This document shows positions 8,358-16,684 of a stretch of 64,000 bases of DNA, one piece after another. How positions within the stretch are numbered: the stretch's first letter is position 1; each line of letters opens with the position of its first letter. The translations under genes and the position numbers were made by a program. The notes below the pieces were generated by a model. The model saw only the letters and a list, made by a program, of their open reading frames with translations, did no database searches and was not told where the DNA came from. This DNA comes from Chryseosolibacter sp036402075 (lineage in GTDB: Bacteria; Bacteroidota; Bacteroidia; Cytophagales; Cyclobacteriaceae): contig DASWTP010000238.1 of assembly GCA_036402075.1 (NCBI GenBank), positions 3,307 through 67,306 of the forward strand, written 5' to 3'.

Positions 8358-9506
8358 TTAAAGCGCGTTCAAATATAATTGCTTAAAGTCTTCCCGGGAA
8401 ACTGGTTTTGGATTATTCGGGTGGGCGAAATCTGCTAGAGCGAGATCGGCCAGCGTTTCTATATGCTCCGGCTTAACACCGATCTCACGCAACTTGTGCG
8501 GAATCTTAACCTTTGTATTGAGTTCAAAAAGGTAGTCTACGACTGCAGCTCCGTCTTCCTGCTTCAGTTCCAGCGTTCGTGCAATCCTCCGGAACTTGTC
8601 CTCGAAGCCTTTGATATTGAACTGCATTCCATAAGGAATATTTACCGCGTTGGCCAGCCCATGGTGAGTATCCAGTAATGACGACAGCGGGTGAGCAAGC
8701 GAGTGCACAACGCCCAGACCTTTCTGGAAGGCAACGGCTCCCATCAGCGAAGCAATGAGCATTTTGCTGCGCGACTCCAGGTCGGGCTTGTTTACCGCCC
8801 GCTCCAGCGATTGATGGATGAGTGAGATTCCTTCGAGCGCGATTCCTTCGCAAAGCGGATGCGGTGTCTTGGCAAGGTAAGCTTCCATGTTGTGCGTGAG
8901 TGCATCCATCCCTGTTGCTGCGGTAATGAATGCAGGAAGGTCCATGGTAAGCAGCGGGTCAGCAAAGACTATCCTGGCAAGCAGTTTCGGTGAAAAGAGA
9001 ATTTTCTTCTGATGGGTGATGTCATCAGAAATGATGGCACTTCGCCCGACTTCACTCCCGGTTCCTGCGGTCGTTGGAATGGTAATGAAATGAGGAACGT
9101 CATTTGTCACGTAGATGTCTCCGCCAATCAGGTCATCGTACTTGAAAAGGTCTTCGCGGTGGTTGACGCGCAACACAATGGCACGGGCTACATCAAGCGC
9201 TGCCCCTCCTCCAATGCCGATGATGCAGTCCCGGTTTGTATTATCGAAAACGTCAGTCCCTTTATACACGTCTGACTTTACAGGATTTTTGTGGATCTCA
9301 GAAAAGACTTCATATGAGATCTGCTTCGCTGAAAGATCTCGCAGGATCTCCTTAAAGAATCCCAGCTGCCCCACGGTCGGATCGGTTACAACGAGGGGCT
9401 TGGAAAGATGATTTTTCTTCAAATATTCTCCCAGCTCTTTGCTGGAACCGGCTCCGAAACGGATGGTGGTGGGGAAGTTGTATTGATAGATCTGCGTAAA
9501 CGTCAT
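8358..9506 (-). CDS. Iron-containing alcohol dehydrogenase
   Basis: This is a 382-residue group III (Fe-dependent) alcohol dehydrogenase. The dinucleotide-binding block is IGIGGGAALDVARAI, and TTAGTGSEVGRSAII follows. Metal ligands are visible as Asp in the MDALTHNMEAYL region and His in VHSLAHPLSSLLDTHHGLAN. It lies between the glutamine-synthetase-like ligase (3 bp upstream) and the gamma-glutamyl hydrolase gene. In the E. coli Puu pathway this slot is filled by a flavin amine oxidase (PuuB), which handles a terminal amine. An alcohol dehydrogenase in its place implies that the glutamylated substrate carries a hydroxyl, as gamma-glutamylethanolamide does. The family is firm; the substrate is inferred. 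Confidence 0.85.
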   Translation of the reverse strand: MTFTQIYQYNFPTTIRFGAGSSKELGEYLKKNHLSKPLVVTDPTVGQLGFFKEILRDLSAKQISYEVFSEIHKNPVKSDVYKGTDVFDNTNRDCIIGIGGGAALDVARAIVLRVNHREDLFKYDDLIGGDIYVTNDVPHFITIPTTAGTGSEVGRSAIISDDITHQKKILFSPKLLARIVFADPLLTMDLPAFITAATGMDALTHNMEAYLAKTPHPLCEGIALEGISLIHQSLERAVNKPDLESRSKMLIASLMGAVAFQKGLGVVHSLAHPLSSLLDTHHGLANAVNIPYGMQFNIKGFEDKFRRIARTLELKQEDGAAVVDYLFELNTKVKIPHKLREIGVKPEHIETLADLALADFAHPNNPKPVSREDFKQLYLNAL

Positions 9507-9509
9507 AGT

Positions 9510-10877
9510 CTAAATGATTTCAAAGTAGCGTTTGTATTCCCAATCAGTGACAGCCTTCAGGTGTTGTCTCCACTCCCATTCCCGCGTTTGCACGAAATGT
9601 TCAACGAACGTCTCGCCAAGAATTTCCTTTGCCACATCCGACTTCTTCATTGCCTGCGTTGCATCGTGCAAATTTCCCGGCAACGTGCCGTTCGAGAAAT
9701 CGCGATAGCCGTTTCCCGAAGTCGGTGGCTGCGAAAGTTTTAACTGTTTTCTGATGCCATACAGGCCAGATGCAAGAGCGGCTGCCATGGCGAGGTATGG
9801 ATTGACATCAGCGCCAATCACCCGGGTTTCCAGTCGTGCGCTTTTGCTTCCTGCGCAAAGTACCCGCAGCGCTACCGTGCGATTGTCCGGTCCCCAGGTT
9901 AATGTTGTTGGTGCCCACGCACCCTCCACTAAGCGTTTATAGCTGTTGATTGTGGGTGCAAACATGGGTAGTATATGAGGAAGGCAATGGAGCTGGCCTG
10001 CAATGTAGCTTTTCAGCAACCCGCTCATATGGTGTGGATCCTTTTCGTTATAGAAAAGATTTTTCTCTCCTGATTGATCCCATAGGCTCTGATGAACATG
10101 TCCACCACACCCGGGCAGCGTTTCGCTGATCTTTGCCATGAACGTTGCCATGACGCCATGCTTGTACGCAATTTCTTTTACGGCAGTCTTAAATAGAACT
10201 GCGCGATCGGCAGCTTCCACTATGCCGGCATACTCAATTGCAGCCTCATACGTACCTGGACCTGTTTCGGTGTGAAGCCCTTCAATCGGAATACGAAACT
10301 TTGTTAGCTGCTCAAAGAGATCGGAGAAGAATGAATTCTTCAATGTCGAACGAAGAATAGAATACCCGAACATGCCGGGCGTTATAGGCGTCAGGTTAAT
10401 GTACTTCTTGTCACTGGCGCTTTGCGGTGTCTCAGCAAAGTTGAACCATTCAAACTCCTGTGAGAAGATTGGCGAAAATCCGGCATCGCTGGCATCTTTC
10501 AAAACCTTTTTTACGAGTTGACGAGGACATATTGGTGACGGCTCATCATTTGCCTTTATAAATTCGCCAAGAAAAAAAGGTACGTCATTCTCCCATGGAA
10601 TCTGTCGGAATGTTTCCATTGCAATGCGCGCCTTGGCATCAGGGTAGCCAGTGTGCCAGCCTGTGTACGTAGTATTGTCATAGGCGACATCGCCCGCGTC
10701 CCAGCCGAAGATCACATCGCAGAATCCCGTGCCTCCCTTAACTACCGAACGGAATTTGTCGGCCGAGATGTATTTTCCACGCAGCACTCCGTCCACATCC
10801 GCAAAGGCAATTTTTACTTTGCGCGAAGGATGGTCTTGGATGTAACTCAGAATGTTGGTTGTCTCTTCCGTGGTCAT
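9510..10877 (-). CDS. Glutamine-synthetase-like gamma-glutamyl-amine ligase
   Basis: This 455-residue glutamine synthetase superfamily protein belongs to the PuuA/GlnA4-like branch, which joins glutamate to amines other than ammonia at the cost of ATP. Visible motifs are the N-terminal beta-grasp segment (KIAFADVDGVLRGKYIS), the metal/ATP block LPGCGGHVHQSLWD and the glutamate-binding stretch NSYKRLVEGAWAPTT. PuuA-like members share the DVDGVLRGK opening, which true glutamine synthetases lack. Its start overlaps the stop of the permease gene by 4 bp (ATGA), so the two are translationally coupled. With an ethanolamine-type permease before it and an alcohol dehydrogenase after it, gamma-glutamylethanolamide is the most economical product. 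Polyamine or other alkanolamine substrates cannot be excluded. Confidence 0.85.
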   Translation of the reverse strand: MTTEETTNILSYIQDHPSRKVKIAFADVDGVLRGKYISADKFRSVVKGGTGFCDVIFGWDAGDVAYDNTTYTGWHTGYPDAKARIAMETFRQIPWENDVPFFLGEFIKANDEPSPICPRQLVKKVLKDASDAGFSPIFSQEFEWFNFAETPQSASDKKYINLTPITPGMFGYSILRSTLKNSFFSDLFEQLTKFRIPIEGLHTETGPGTYEAAIEYAGIVEAADRAVLFKTAVKEIAYKHGVMATFMAKISETLPGCGGHVHQSLWDQSGEKNLFYNEKDPHHMSGLLKSYIAGQLHCLPHILPMFAPTINSYKRLVEGAWAPTTLTWGPDNRTVALRVLCAGSKSARLETRVIGADVNPYLAMAAALASGLYGIRKQLKLSQPPTSGNGYRDFSNGTLPGNLHDATQAMKKSDVAKEILGETFVEHFVQTREWEWRQHLKAVTDWEYKRYFEII

Positions 10878-12193
10878 GTCCTGGATGATTCGTTATGTTT
10901 TGCGACAAGTTTAAAAACCGCGAAGCTTCCCGCGATCAGGGCGAAATAGATAACAGCAAGCGTCCCGTTATAAATGCACATGGCAACGAGTGAAATTACA
11001 GCAATTATTAACGCTATAAGTGGAAAGGCAGGAAAAAAAGGAACCTTGAATGGCCTTGGCAGCTCAGGCATCTTCTTTCGTAACCGTATTACGGAGACCA
11101 TCGAAATGATGTAGAGTGTAAGCGCACCGAAAACGGAGAGCGTGATGATGTCGGCTGTTCTACCCGTTAGCAGCGCGAACACACCGATGATCATATTGAC
11201 GATCAACGCATTTGCCGGGGTTTGAAACTTTGCATTGACGCGCCCAAGGAATTTAGGAGCAAATCCTACCCTGCCGAATTCAAAGCTTGCGCGACCTGCC
11301 GCGAGAATGATTCCGTGGAAGGATGCAACCAGTCCAAACAACCCAACGGTTATAAGAAGATGATAGAGCCAGTGACTGCTGTCTACAATGTGCGAGAGCG
11401 CCATAGGCAATGGCGAGTCGGAAGTCGACCCATCCGATTTGTACACAACACTTTCCCATCCGGCCACTCCCACTGAACTGATGAATGTTAGAACACAGAG
11501 GATCACCAGCGTAACGATTGCCGAACCGAAACCCAGCAGAATTGTTCGTTGCGGATTGACAGCTTCCTCCGCAACATTGGCGACTCCTTCGATAGCAAGA
11601 AAGAACCAGATGGCAAAAGGGACTGATGCGAATACCCCGGCCCATCCGTTTGGAAATGCATTGTTTGCAAGGTTCTTCATCTCAACGTGCGGTAATGTGA
11701 TTGAGGAAAACAGGAGCAGCTCACCAACCGCAAAAATTGTAATGATAAGTTCGAACATAGCGGCTGCCTTAACTCCGGAAATATTCAGCGCGGTAAAGAT
11801 CAGATAGGCGAAGATGGCAATAGCAAGGATTGGAATCGATGGGAAGAAGATATTGAAATAGGCACCGATGGCGAAAGCAATTGCCGGGGGTGCGAAAATG
11901 AATTCGATATTTTGAGCAACGCCTGCAACAAATCCCAGATCTCGCCCCAAGGCCAGTGTAGCATAATCAAAAGCGCCACCAGCTTTCGGTATGGCACACG
12001 CAAGTTCAGAATAGCTGAAGGTGAACGTAAGGTAGAGAACAATGATGAAGAAAGTGGAGATCGCAAGTCCGAGGGTGCCTCCTTCTGCCAGCCCAAGGTT
12101 CCACCCGAAATACATTCCGGAGATGACGTATCCTACGCCAAGCCCCCATAACATCGTTGGCGACAGCGTACGTTTTAATTCAGTCGATGACAC
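10874..12193 (-). CDS. eat: APC-family permease, ethanolamine permease-like
   Basis: This 439-residue, 12-helix transporter closely matches my memory of the ethanolamine permease branch of the APC superfamily. Characteristic stretches are GVGYVISGMYFGWNLGLAEG, IPKAGGAFDYA, FAIWFFLAIEGVANVAEE and SSVGVAGWE. The start is a GTG at 12193; no upstream in-frame ATG exists before a stop, and the next ATG is 13 codons in. It is the first gene of the operon, so import would precede glutamylation. No eutBC ammonia-lyase or microcompartment gene is visible nearby, which fits a B12-independent route. The transporter family is certain and ethanolamine specificity is likely. Confidence 0.82.
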   Translation of the reverse strand: MSSTELKRTLSPTMLWGLGVGYVISGMYFGWNLGLAEGGTLGLAISTFFIIVLYLTFTFSYSELACAIPKAGGAFDYATLALGRDLGFVAGVAQNIEFIFAPPAIAFAIGAYFNIFFPSIPILAIAIFAYLIFTALNISGVKAAAMFELIITIFAVGELLLFSSITLPHVEMKNLANNAFPNGWAGVFASVPFAIWFFLAIEGVANVAEEAVNPQRTILLGFGSAIVTLVILCVLTFISSVGVAGWESVVYKSDGSTSDSPLPMALSHIVDSSHWLYHLLITVGLFGLVASFHGIILAAGRASFEFGRVGFAPKFLGRVNAKFQTPANALIVNMIIGVFALLTGRTADIITLSVFGALTLYIISMVSVIRLRKKMPELPRPFKVPFFPAFPLIALIIAVISLVAMCIYNGTLAVIYFALIAGSFAVFKLVAKHNESSRT

Positions 12194-12422
12194 GCAATGG
12201 AAATGTTAGCCATGATGTTTGCAGAAGCTTAATATAGTAAGTTTTTGAAATACTTGGCGGCTGACGTACGAATTTGAACTGATTTTTTGGTTCGAAAATA
12301 TTTGTATTGGCCGGGCGAAAGCGGGCATAAAAATTTTATATTTAGAAGAGATATCATACGATTGCGCTCCTCCGAATGGTGTCTGGCTTTTCTCTTAATC
12401 CATAACATTAACTCCTTACGTG

Positions 12423-12947
12423 ATGGCACATCCAGAAGCTCAGCCCCTGGCATTCGACCTGAAACCCATTTCATCTGGCGCCCTTGAAAACGCGTTGGAA
12501 AAGGCCGAGCATTACCGGTTACTTAACCAACCGCACCTGGCGGAGAGTATTTGCCTCGATGTTTTGGCAGTTGATGCGGTTAATCAGAAAGCGCTGATCA
12601 TCCTTTTGCTCGCCATGACAGATCAGTTCGATAGCCCCTCTTCACGAAACATAAAAAAGGCAATGGATATAGCCTCCCGGCTGCGCGATGAGTACTCGAG
12701 GAACTACTACCGGGGAATCGTTCTCGAACGCCAGGCTGCTGCCACGCTGAAGTCAGGTGTACCTTCGTCTAATGTTGATGCTTGTGAATGGTTTCTCGAG
12801 GCAATGAAGTGCTATGAAAAAGCAGAGTCACTCAGTTTACGCGATAACAATGACGCAGTGCTTCGCTGGAACACATGTGCCCGCGCCATCATGCAGCACA
12901 ATTTGAAACAGCGACCCATCGAAGAATACATTCCGGTGTTGGAATAA
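12423..12947 (+). CDS. Helical (TPR-like) hypothetical protein
   Basis: This 174-residue cytoplasmic protein starts at the ATG at 12423 (MAHPEAQPLAF); the GTG just upstream is less likely. It is almost entirely helical, with TPR-like pairs such as ALEKAEHYRLLNQPHLAESICLDVL and CYEKAESLSLRDNNDAVLRW. These suggest two or three degenerate tetratricopeptide units and a scaffold or binding role. It has no signal peptide. It is divergent from the ethanolamine-type operon and 80 bp before the hexosaminidase gene, with no clear link to either. Function is unknown. Confidence 0.65.
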   Translation: MAHPEAQPLAFDLKPISSGALENALEKAEHYRLLNQPHLAESICLDVLAVDAVNQKALIILLLAMTDQFDSPSSRNIKKAMDIASRLRDEYSRNYYRGIVLERQAAATLKSGVPSSNVDACEWFLEAMKCYEKAESLSLRDNNDAVLRWNTCARAIMQHNLKQRPIEEYIPVLE

Positions 12948-13027
12948 TCAGTCCGAAAAAATAAACTCTTTTGCATACCCGAATTTGCTGTTGTACTTTT
13001 CTCACTTTGTACAATAACGCAAACGGA

Positions 13028-14944
13028 ATGCTCCTTCGAAACTCAAATCCATCACAGATTATCTTATTGTTCTGTCTTTCACTGTGTCTTTTAACACACA
13101 CTGCCGCTCAGGATATCTCAGTGATCCCCACGCCTTCTTCAATTACAAAAAAGCAAGGTTCATTTTTGCTGACCAGCGCAACAACACTGGCGTATTCAGA
13201 TGACAATGAGGTTGCCAAGGTGGCGGAATACCTTCGCGCCAAACTGCAACCCGCAACGGGGTTTGGATTTGCACGCACCACAAAGGCCGGGCCGGGTTCA
13301 ATTGAACTTGTGCTGAGCGCTACCGGAGCGAAGGCTGCGGATGAAGGTTATTCGCTTGAATCAAGCGCTGACAAAATTACGCTTACGGCAAAGTCTCCGG
13401 CCGGACTTTTCTACGGGGTGCAGACCCTCTTGCAACTTTTGCCTGCAGAAATTGAGGCGTCAGAAAAAATTACCAATACAAAGTTTGAGATCCCCGCGGT
13501 CGCTATTACTGACTCACCCCGGTTTGGATGGCGAGGGATCATGCTGGATGTTAGCCGCCACTTTTATTCGAAAGCCTATGTAAAAGAGTTTATCGATCAG
13601 ATTGCCAGGTATAAATTCAATCGCCTGCATCTGCATCTTACCGATGACAATGGGTGGCGCATTGAGATCAAGAGTTTGCCAAAGCTTACCGAGGTGGGCG
13701 CCTGGCGGGTGGAGCGCACAGGGACTTTCGGAAGCCATGATGCTCCGAAGCCTGGGGAGAAAGCAACATACGGTGGCTTTTATACACACGAAGACATTAA
13801 AGAGATTGTACAGCACGCGAAAGCCCGCTTTATCGAGATCGTTCCGGAGGTTGACATTCCCGGTCACAGTATGGCTGCGCTTGCCGCCTACCCGGAATTG
13901 AGTGTGAGCAAGGATACGAGCGTTCGCGTTAACCCAGGCAGCAAATTTGCCACGTGGTATGGCCATGGCAAATTTGAAATGCATATTGACAATACCTTGA
14001 ATCCAACTGACGAAAAGGTGTACGCATTTCTCGACAAGGTATTCACCGAGATCGCCATGCTGTTTCCATACGAATATATACATATGGGTGGAGACGAGTG
14101 CTACAAAGGGTTCTGGGAAAAAGATCCACAGGTACAAGCGTTCATGAAAAAGAATAAAATGAAAGACGGTCATGACCTTCAGAGTTATTTTTCAAAACGC
14201 GTGAATCAGATTATAGTCTCTAAAAAGAAGAAAGCGATAGGCTGGGACGAGATTCTTGAAGGAGGCGCCCCCGAAGGCGCGGCAGTCATGAGCTGGCAGG
14301 GCGTCAAAGGAGGTATTGAGGCGTCTAAGCTCAGGCTTCCGGTCGTCATGAGCCCCGCCCCGATGTACTACCTCGACATGATGCAGGGCGACCCCGCGAT
14401 CGAGGCGCGCGTTTATGGTTCATCACGATTAAAAGAAATGTACAACTTTGATATTCTTCCCGCAGGCATCGATTCGGCATACGTCCTGGGCGGACAAGGC
14501 AATCTCTGGACAGAGCAGATACGCATCGAACCACAGGTAGAATACATGATGTACCCGCGGGCTTATGCAGTGGCCGAGACATTATGGTCACCAAAGTCAA
14601 AGAAAAATTACGACAATTTTGTCACCCGGGTTGAGAACCACTTCAAGCGCTCAGCCCAGGCCGGAGTGAACTATTCGCCAAGCCTCTACGATCCGATCAT
14701 GACGGTGAAAAAGAACAGTGACGGAAAGCTTGTAGTTGAATTGGCTGCCGAAGCACCAAACCTTGACTTCTATTATACCCTCGACAATACGATTCCAAAC
14801 CATTACTACGAGAAGTACAATGGTCCAATTGTTTTGCCAGACGGAACGGATATGATCCGCATCACGAGCTACCGTGGCAAACAACAAATGGGAAGACTCC
14901 TGAGCTTAACTGTCGAAGAGTTAGCAAAGCGAGTCAGGAAGTAA
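13028..14944 (+). CDS. Secreted beta-N-acetylhexosaminidase, GH20
   Basis: This 638-residue enzyme removes terminal GlcNAc/GalNAc. The start at ATG 13028 gives a proper signal peptide (LLFCLSLCLLTHTAAQD); the frame continues upstream from a TTG at 12971 but loses that signature. Order of domains: signal 1-28, GH20b N-terminal alpha/beta domain about 30-160, GH20 TIM barrel about 165-510, and a chitobiase-C-like beta domain to the end. The catalytic Asp356-Glu357 pair lies in YIHMGGDECYKGFW, and HLHLTDDNGWRIEIK is the usual substrate-binding strand. It probably acts in the periplasm or at the surface on chitin fragments or glycoconjugates. It stands alone, convergent with the regulator gene. 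Confidence 0.93.
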   Translation: MLLRNSNPSQIILLFCLSLCLLTHTAAQDISVIPTPSSITKKQGSFLLTSATTLAYSDDNEVAKVAEYLRAKLQPATGFGFARTTKAGPGSIELVLSATGAKAADEGYSLESSADKITLTAKSPAGLFYGVQTLLQLLPAEIEASEKITNTKFEIPAVAITDSPRFGWRGIMLDVSRHFYSKAYVKEFIDQIARYKFNRLHLHLTDDNGWRIEIKSLPKLTEVGAWRVERTGTFGSHDAPKPGEKATYGGFYTHEDIKEIVQHAKARFIEIVPEVDIPGHSMAALAAYPELSVSKDTSVRVNPGSKFATWYGHGKFEMHIDNTLNPTDEKVYAFLDKVFTEIAMLFPYEYIHMGGDECYKGFWEKDPQVQAFMKKNKMKDGHDLQSYFSKRVNQIIVSKKKKAIGWDEILEGGAPEGAAVMSWQGVKGGIEASKLRLPVVMSPAPMYYLDMMQGDPAIEARVYGSSRLKEMYNFDILPAGIDSAYVLGGQGNLWTEQIRIEPQVEYMMYPRAYAVAETLWSPKSKKNYDNFVTRVENHFKRSAQAGVNYSPSLYDPIMTVKKNSDGKLVVELAAEAPNLDFYYTLDNTIPNHYYEKYNGPIVLPDGTDMIRITSYRGKQQMGRLLSLTVEELAKRVRK

Positions 14945-14970
14945 AACTGGCGCGCTGGCCATCTGAAATT

Positions 14971-16491
14971 CTACCGGTCTGACAAAGCTGCCAGCGCTGT
15001 CTTAAGGGAGTTCAATCGTTGTTCGCGCATGAGCGCAACGGGCTCTGCCATTCGTTCTGCGCAATCTGTGGCTGGACAGCGCTCACAAGTTTCGCCAACC
15101 ATGCGAATCGGTATTGCTGGGTCATTCCAGAAAAGTACTTTCTTCTTTAATTGCGAAGTCAAGCGAAGTCCAATGGAGATGCTGTGGTTGATTCCGGTTC
15201 CTTCCAGCGCAGGCTTGGCGAAACTCAGGATCAGGTATTCGTTCTCATTGCCGAAATAACGCGAACGCTGGGCAAAACAAATCGGATGAGAATACATCCC
15301 TTTTTTCAGTTGCGCAGACAAATTCTTCAGGATATTGATTGAGATCCACCGCCTGCAATAATGCTCGTGCATCATGTTCGCGTGCGGATTGTGCAACCCT
15401 GCCAGGTGCATTTCTTTGGTCAATTCAAAATCATCTGTTCCGTTCCGTTGGCTGAAGCGTAGAAAGAAGAGCTCCTGTATCCCGAAATATCGAGGCAGCA
15501 GGTTTGTGAGGCGATGAGCGAGTATCTCAGGCGAAACCTTGAAATCGTCAACCAGCGTAACCCAGTCAACACTGTTGAAAGTCGGCTTGTCGAGCAATGA
15601 TGATACACGTGTGATCACCACCTCGCGCCTTAACATCAGCGCGCAGGCGAAATAGGATGCTTTGAAGTTATTCAACACTTGCTCGAAAGAGTCGAATTCC
15701 ACCCACGAAGCTGTGAACGGTCTTTCACTCAGATTTAGGAACTGAAACCCAACCTCTCTGGCCAGGATAAACGCTTTCTGAGTTCGATTAAGACTCGGAT
15801 TCAATAGGATCCGAGGATTTTTTGCCGGTAGAAATACGGACCGAAGCTGTTTCAGTTCCGGCTGATTGTTGAGCCCGGCTTCTTCAACCTGGCATCCGTA
15901 TGATCGCTCGAGAATATCCCGGAGCAGCTCCCACTCGAGCGCATGCACTGGATCCAGACTGTGAATCTTTACGAAATCATCTACCGCCTCTTCAATTTCA
16001 TCAAAGTGATTTTCATGCATCTCCTGGTACGATCGCAGCGCAGCAAAATAGAAATTCTCTACGCGCATCCCGTAGTTGCGGCTAATCTCGATGATCGTAT
16101 TGATGAAGGCATTGAGCTTCAATGGCACTTTCGCAAGGAGGTCCATGAGCTGAGACTTGTCTATGCCCAAAACGTCATGGAGAACTTCCTTCATCATCTT
16201 CGATTGCAGAATTTCGGCAACGGGTGCCAGTTTCTTGTTCATCTTCAGGGATACAAGCCAGTCATAGCTGACGTCAAGGCTGTTGGCGAGCACCGAAATC
16301 TTATCAGGCTTAGGCAGTTTCTTCCCTTTTTCAATTTCATTCAGATAAGAAATCGAGATACCGGTCGACTGGGCGAGCTCGGCAAGTGACAATCCTTTCT
16401 CGTCCCGAAGCTGGCGCAACTTCATGCCAAGGATGAGGCGTAAGTCGGCCTCATCGATTGTGGCGGCCATTCCCTTTTTTAACTGGTTCAT
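14971..16491 (-). CDS. XRE-family regulator with ImmA/IrrE-like and DUF2083 domains (RamB/ScfR-like)
   Basis: This is a 506-residue transcription factor. Residues about 17-75 are a Cro/C1-type helix-turn-helix (GLSLAELAQSTGISISYLNEIEKGKKLP). A middle region corresponds to the ImmA/IrrE-like segment, but the usual HExxH is degraded to LAREVGFQF, so protease activity is unlikely. The C-terminal DUF2083-like part ends with a Cys cluster (CERCPATDCAERM) that could bind metal or a cluster. Family members RamB (actinobacterial acetate metabolism) and ScfR/MccR control glyoxylate or methylcitrate genes in response to acyl-CoA status. It is divergent from malate synthase and isocitrate lyase, with repeated half-sites between. 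Control of those genes and of itself is the obvious inference. Confidence 0.85.
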   Translation of the reverse strand: MNQLKKGMAATIDEADLRLILGMKLRQLRDEKGLSLAELAQSTGISISYLNEIEKGKKLPKPDKISVLANSLDVSYDWLVSLKMNKKLAPVAEILQSKMMKEVLHDVLGIDKSQLMDLLAKVPLKLNAFINTIIEISRNYGMRVENFYFAALRSYQEMHENHFDEIEEAVDDFVKIHSLDPVHALEWELLRDILERSYGCQVEEAGLNNQPELKQLRSVFLPAKNPRILLNPSLNRTQKAFILAREVGFQFLNLSERPFTASWVEFDSFEQVLNNFKASYFACALMLRREVVITRVSSLLDKPTFNSVDWVTLVDDFKVSPEILAHRLTNLLPRYFGIQELFFLRFSQRNGTDDFELTKEMHLAGLHNPHANMMHEHYCRRWISINILKNLSAQLKKGMYSHPICFAQRSRYFGNENEYLILSFAKPALEGTGINHSISIGLRLTSQLKKKVLFWNDPAIPIRMVGETCERCPATDCAERMAEPVALMREQRLNSLKTALAALSDR

Positions 16492-16506
16492 GATGTCTGG
16501 ATTTTT

Positions 16507-16632
16507 TTCGCTGGACAGCGAATGGCTTTTGCGGAAAAAATATTTTTCTGCTTAAATACCTAAAAAGGCCATTCCAACCTGTTTCAATCGATTACGAAAT
16601 CAGCGAAAATGCCGAAAAAGCGAAAATTCGCT
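16507..16632. promoter_or_regulatory. Candidate operator array between regulator and aceB
   Basis: The hexamer AGCGAA/TTCGCT occurs five times in 126 bp: TTCGCT at 16507 and AGCGAA at 16517 (forming TTCGCTG-GA-CAGCGAA, 16507-16522), AGCGAA at 16602, and AGCGAA at 16619 with TTCGCT at 16627 (forming AGCGAA-AA-TTCGCT). The first palindrome lies 16 bp before the regulator start and the others 50-80 bp before aceB. This fits both autoregulation and control of the glyoxylate genes. Binding is inferred. Confidence 0.6.
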
Positions 16633-16684
16633 CGATTTTTTTATACCCGGGAGCAGATGATTAACGCTTAATCCCAAATATCAT

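Noticed and set aside
12229..12474. 81-residue minus-strand frame upstream of the ethanolamine-type operon
   Set aside because: Its composition looks random (many Arg, Lys, Ser), and it overlaps the start of the plus-strand helical protein.
13514..14173. 219-residue open frame opposite the hexosaminidase
   Set aside because: It is a shadow of the GH20 gene, whose catalytic DE pair and substrate block are in the other frame.
14971..16491. ImmA-type phage repressor-cleaving protease
   Set aside because: The HExxH zinc motif is missing, the C-terminal Cys cluster is that of metabolic RamB-like regulators, and no phage genes are near.
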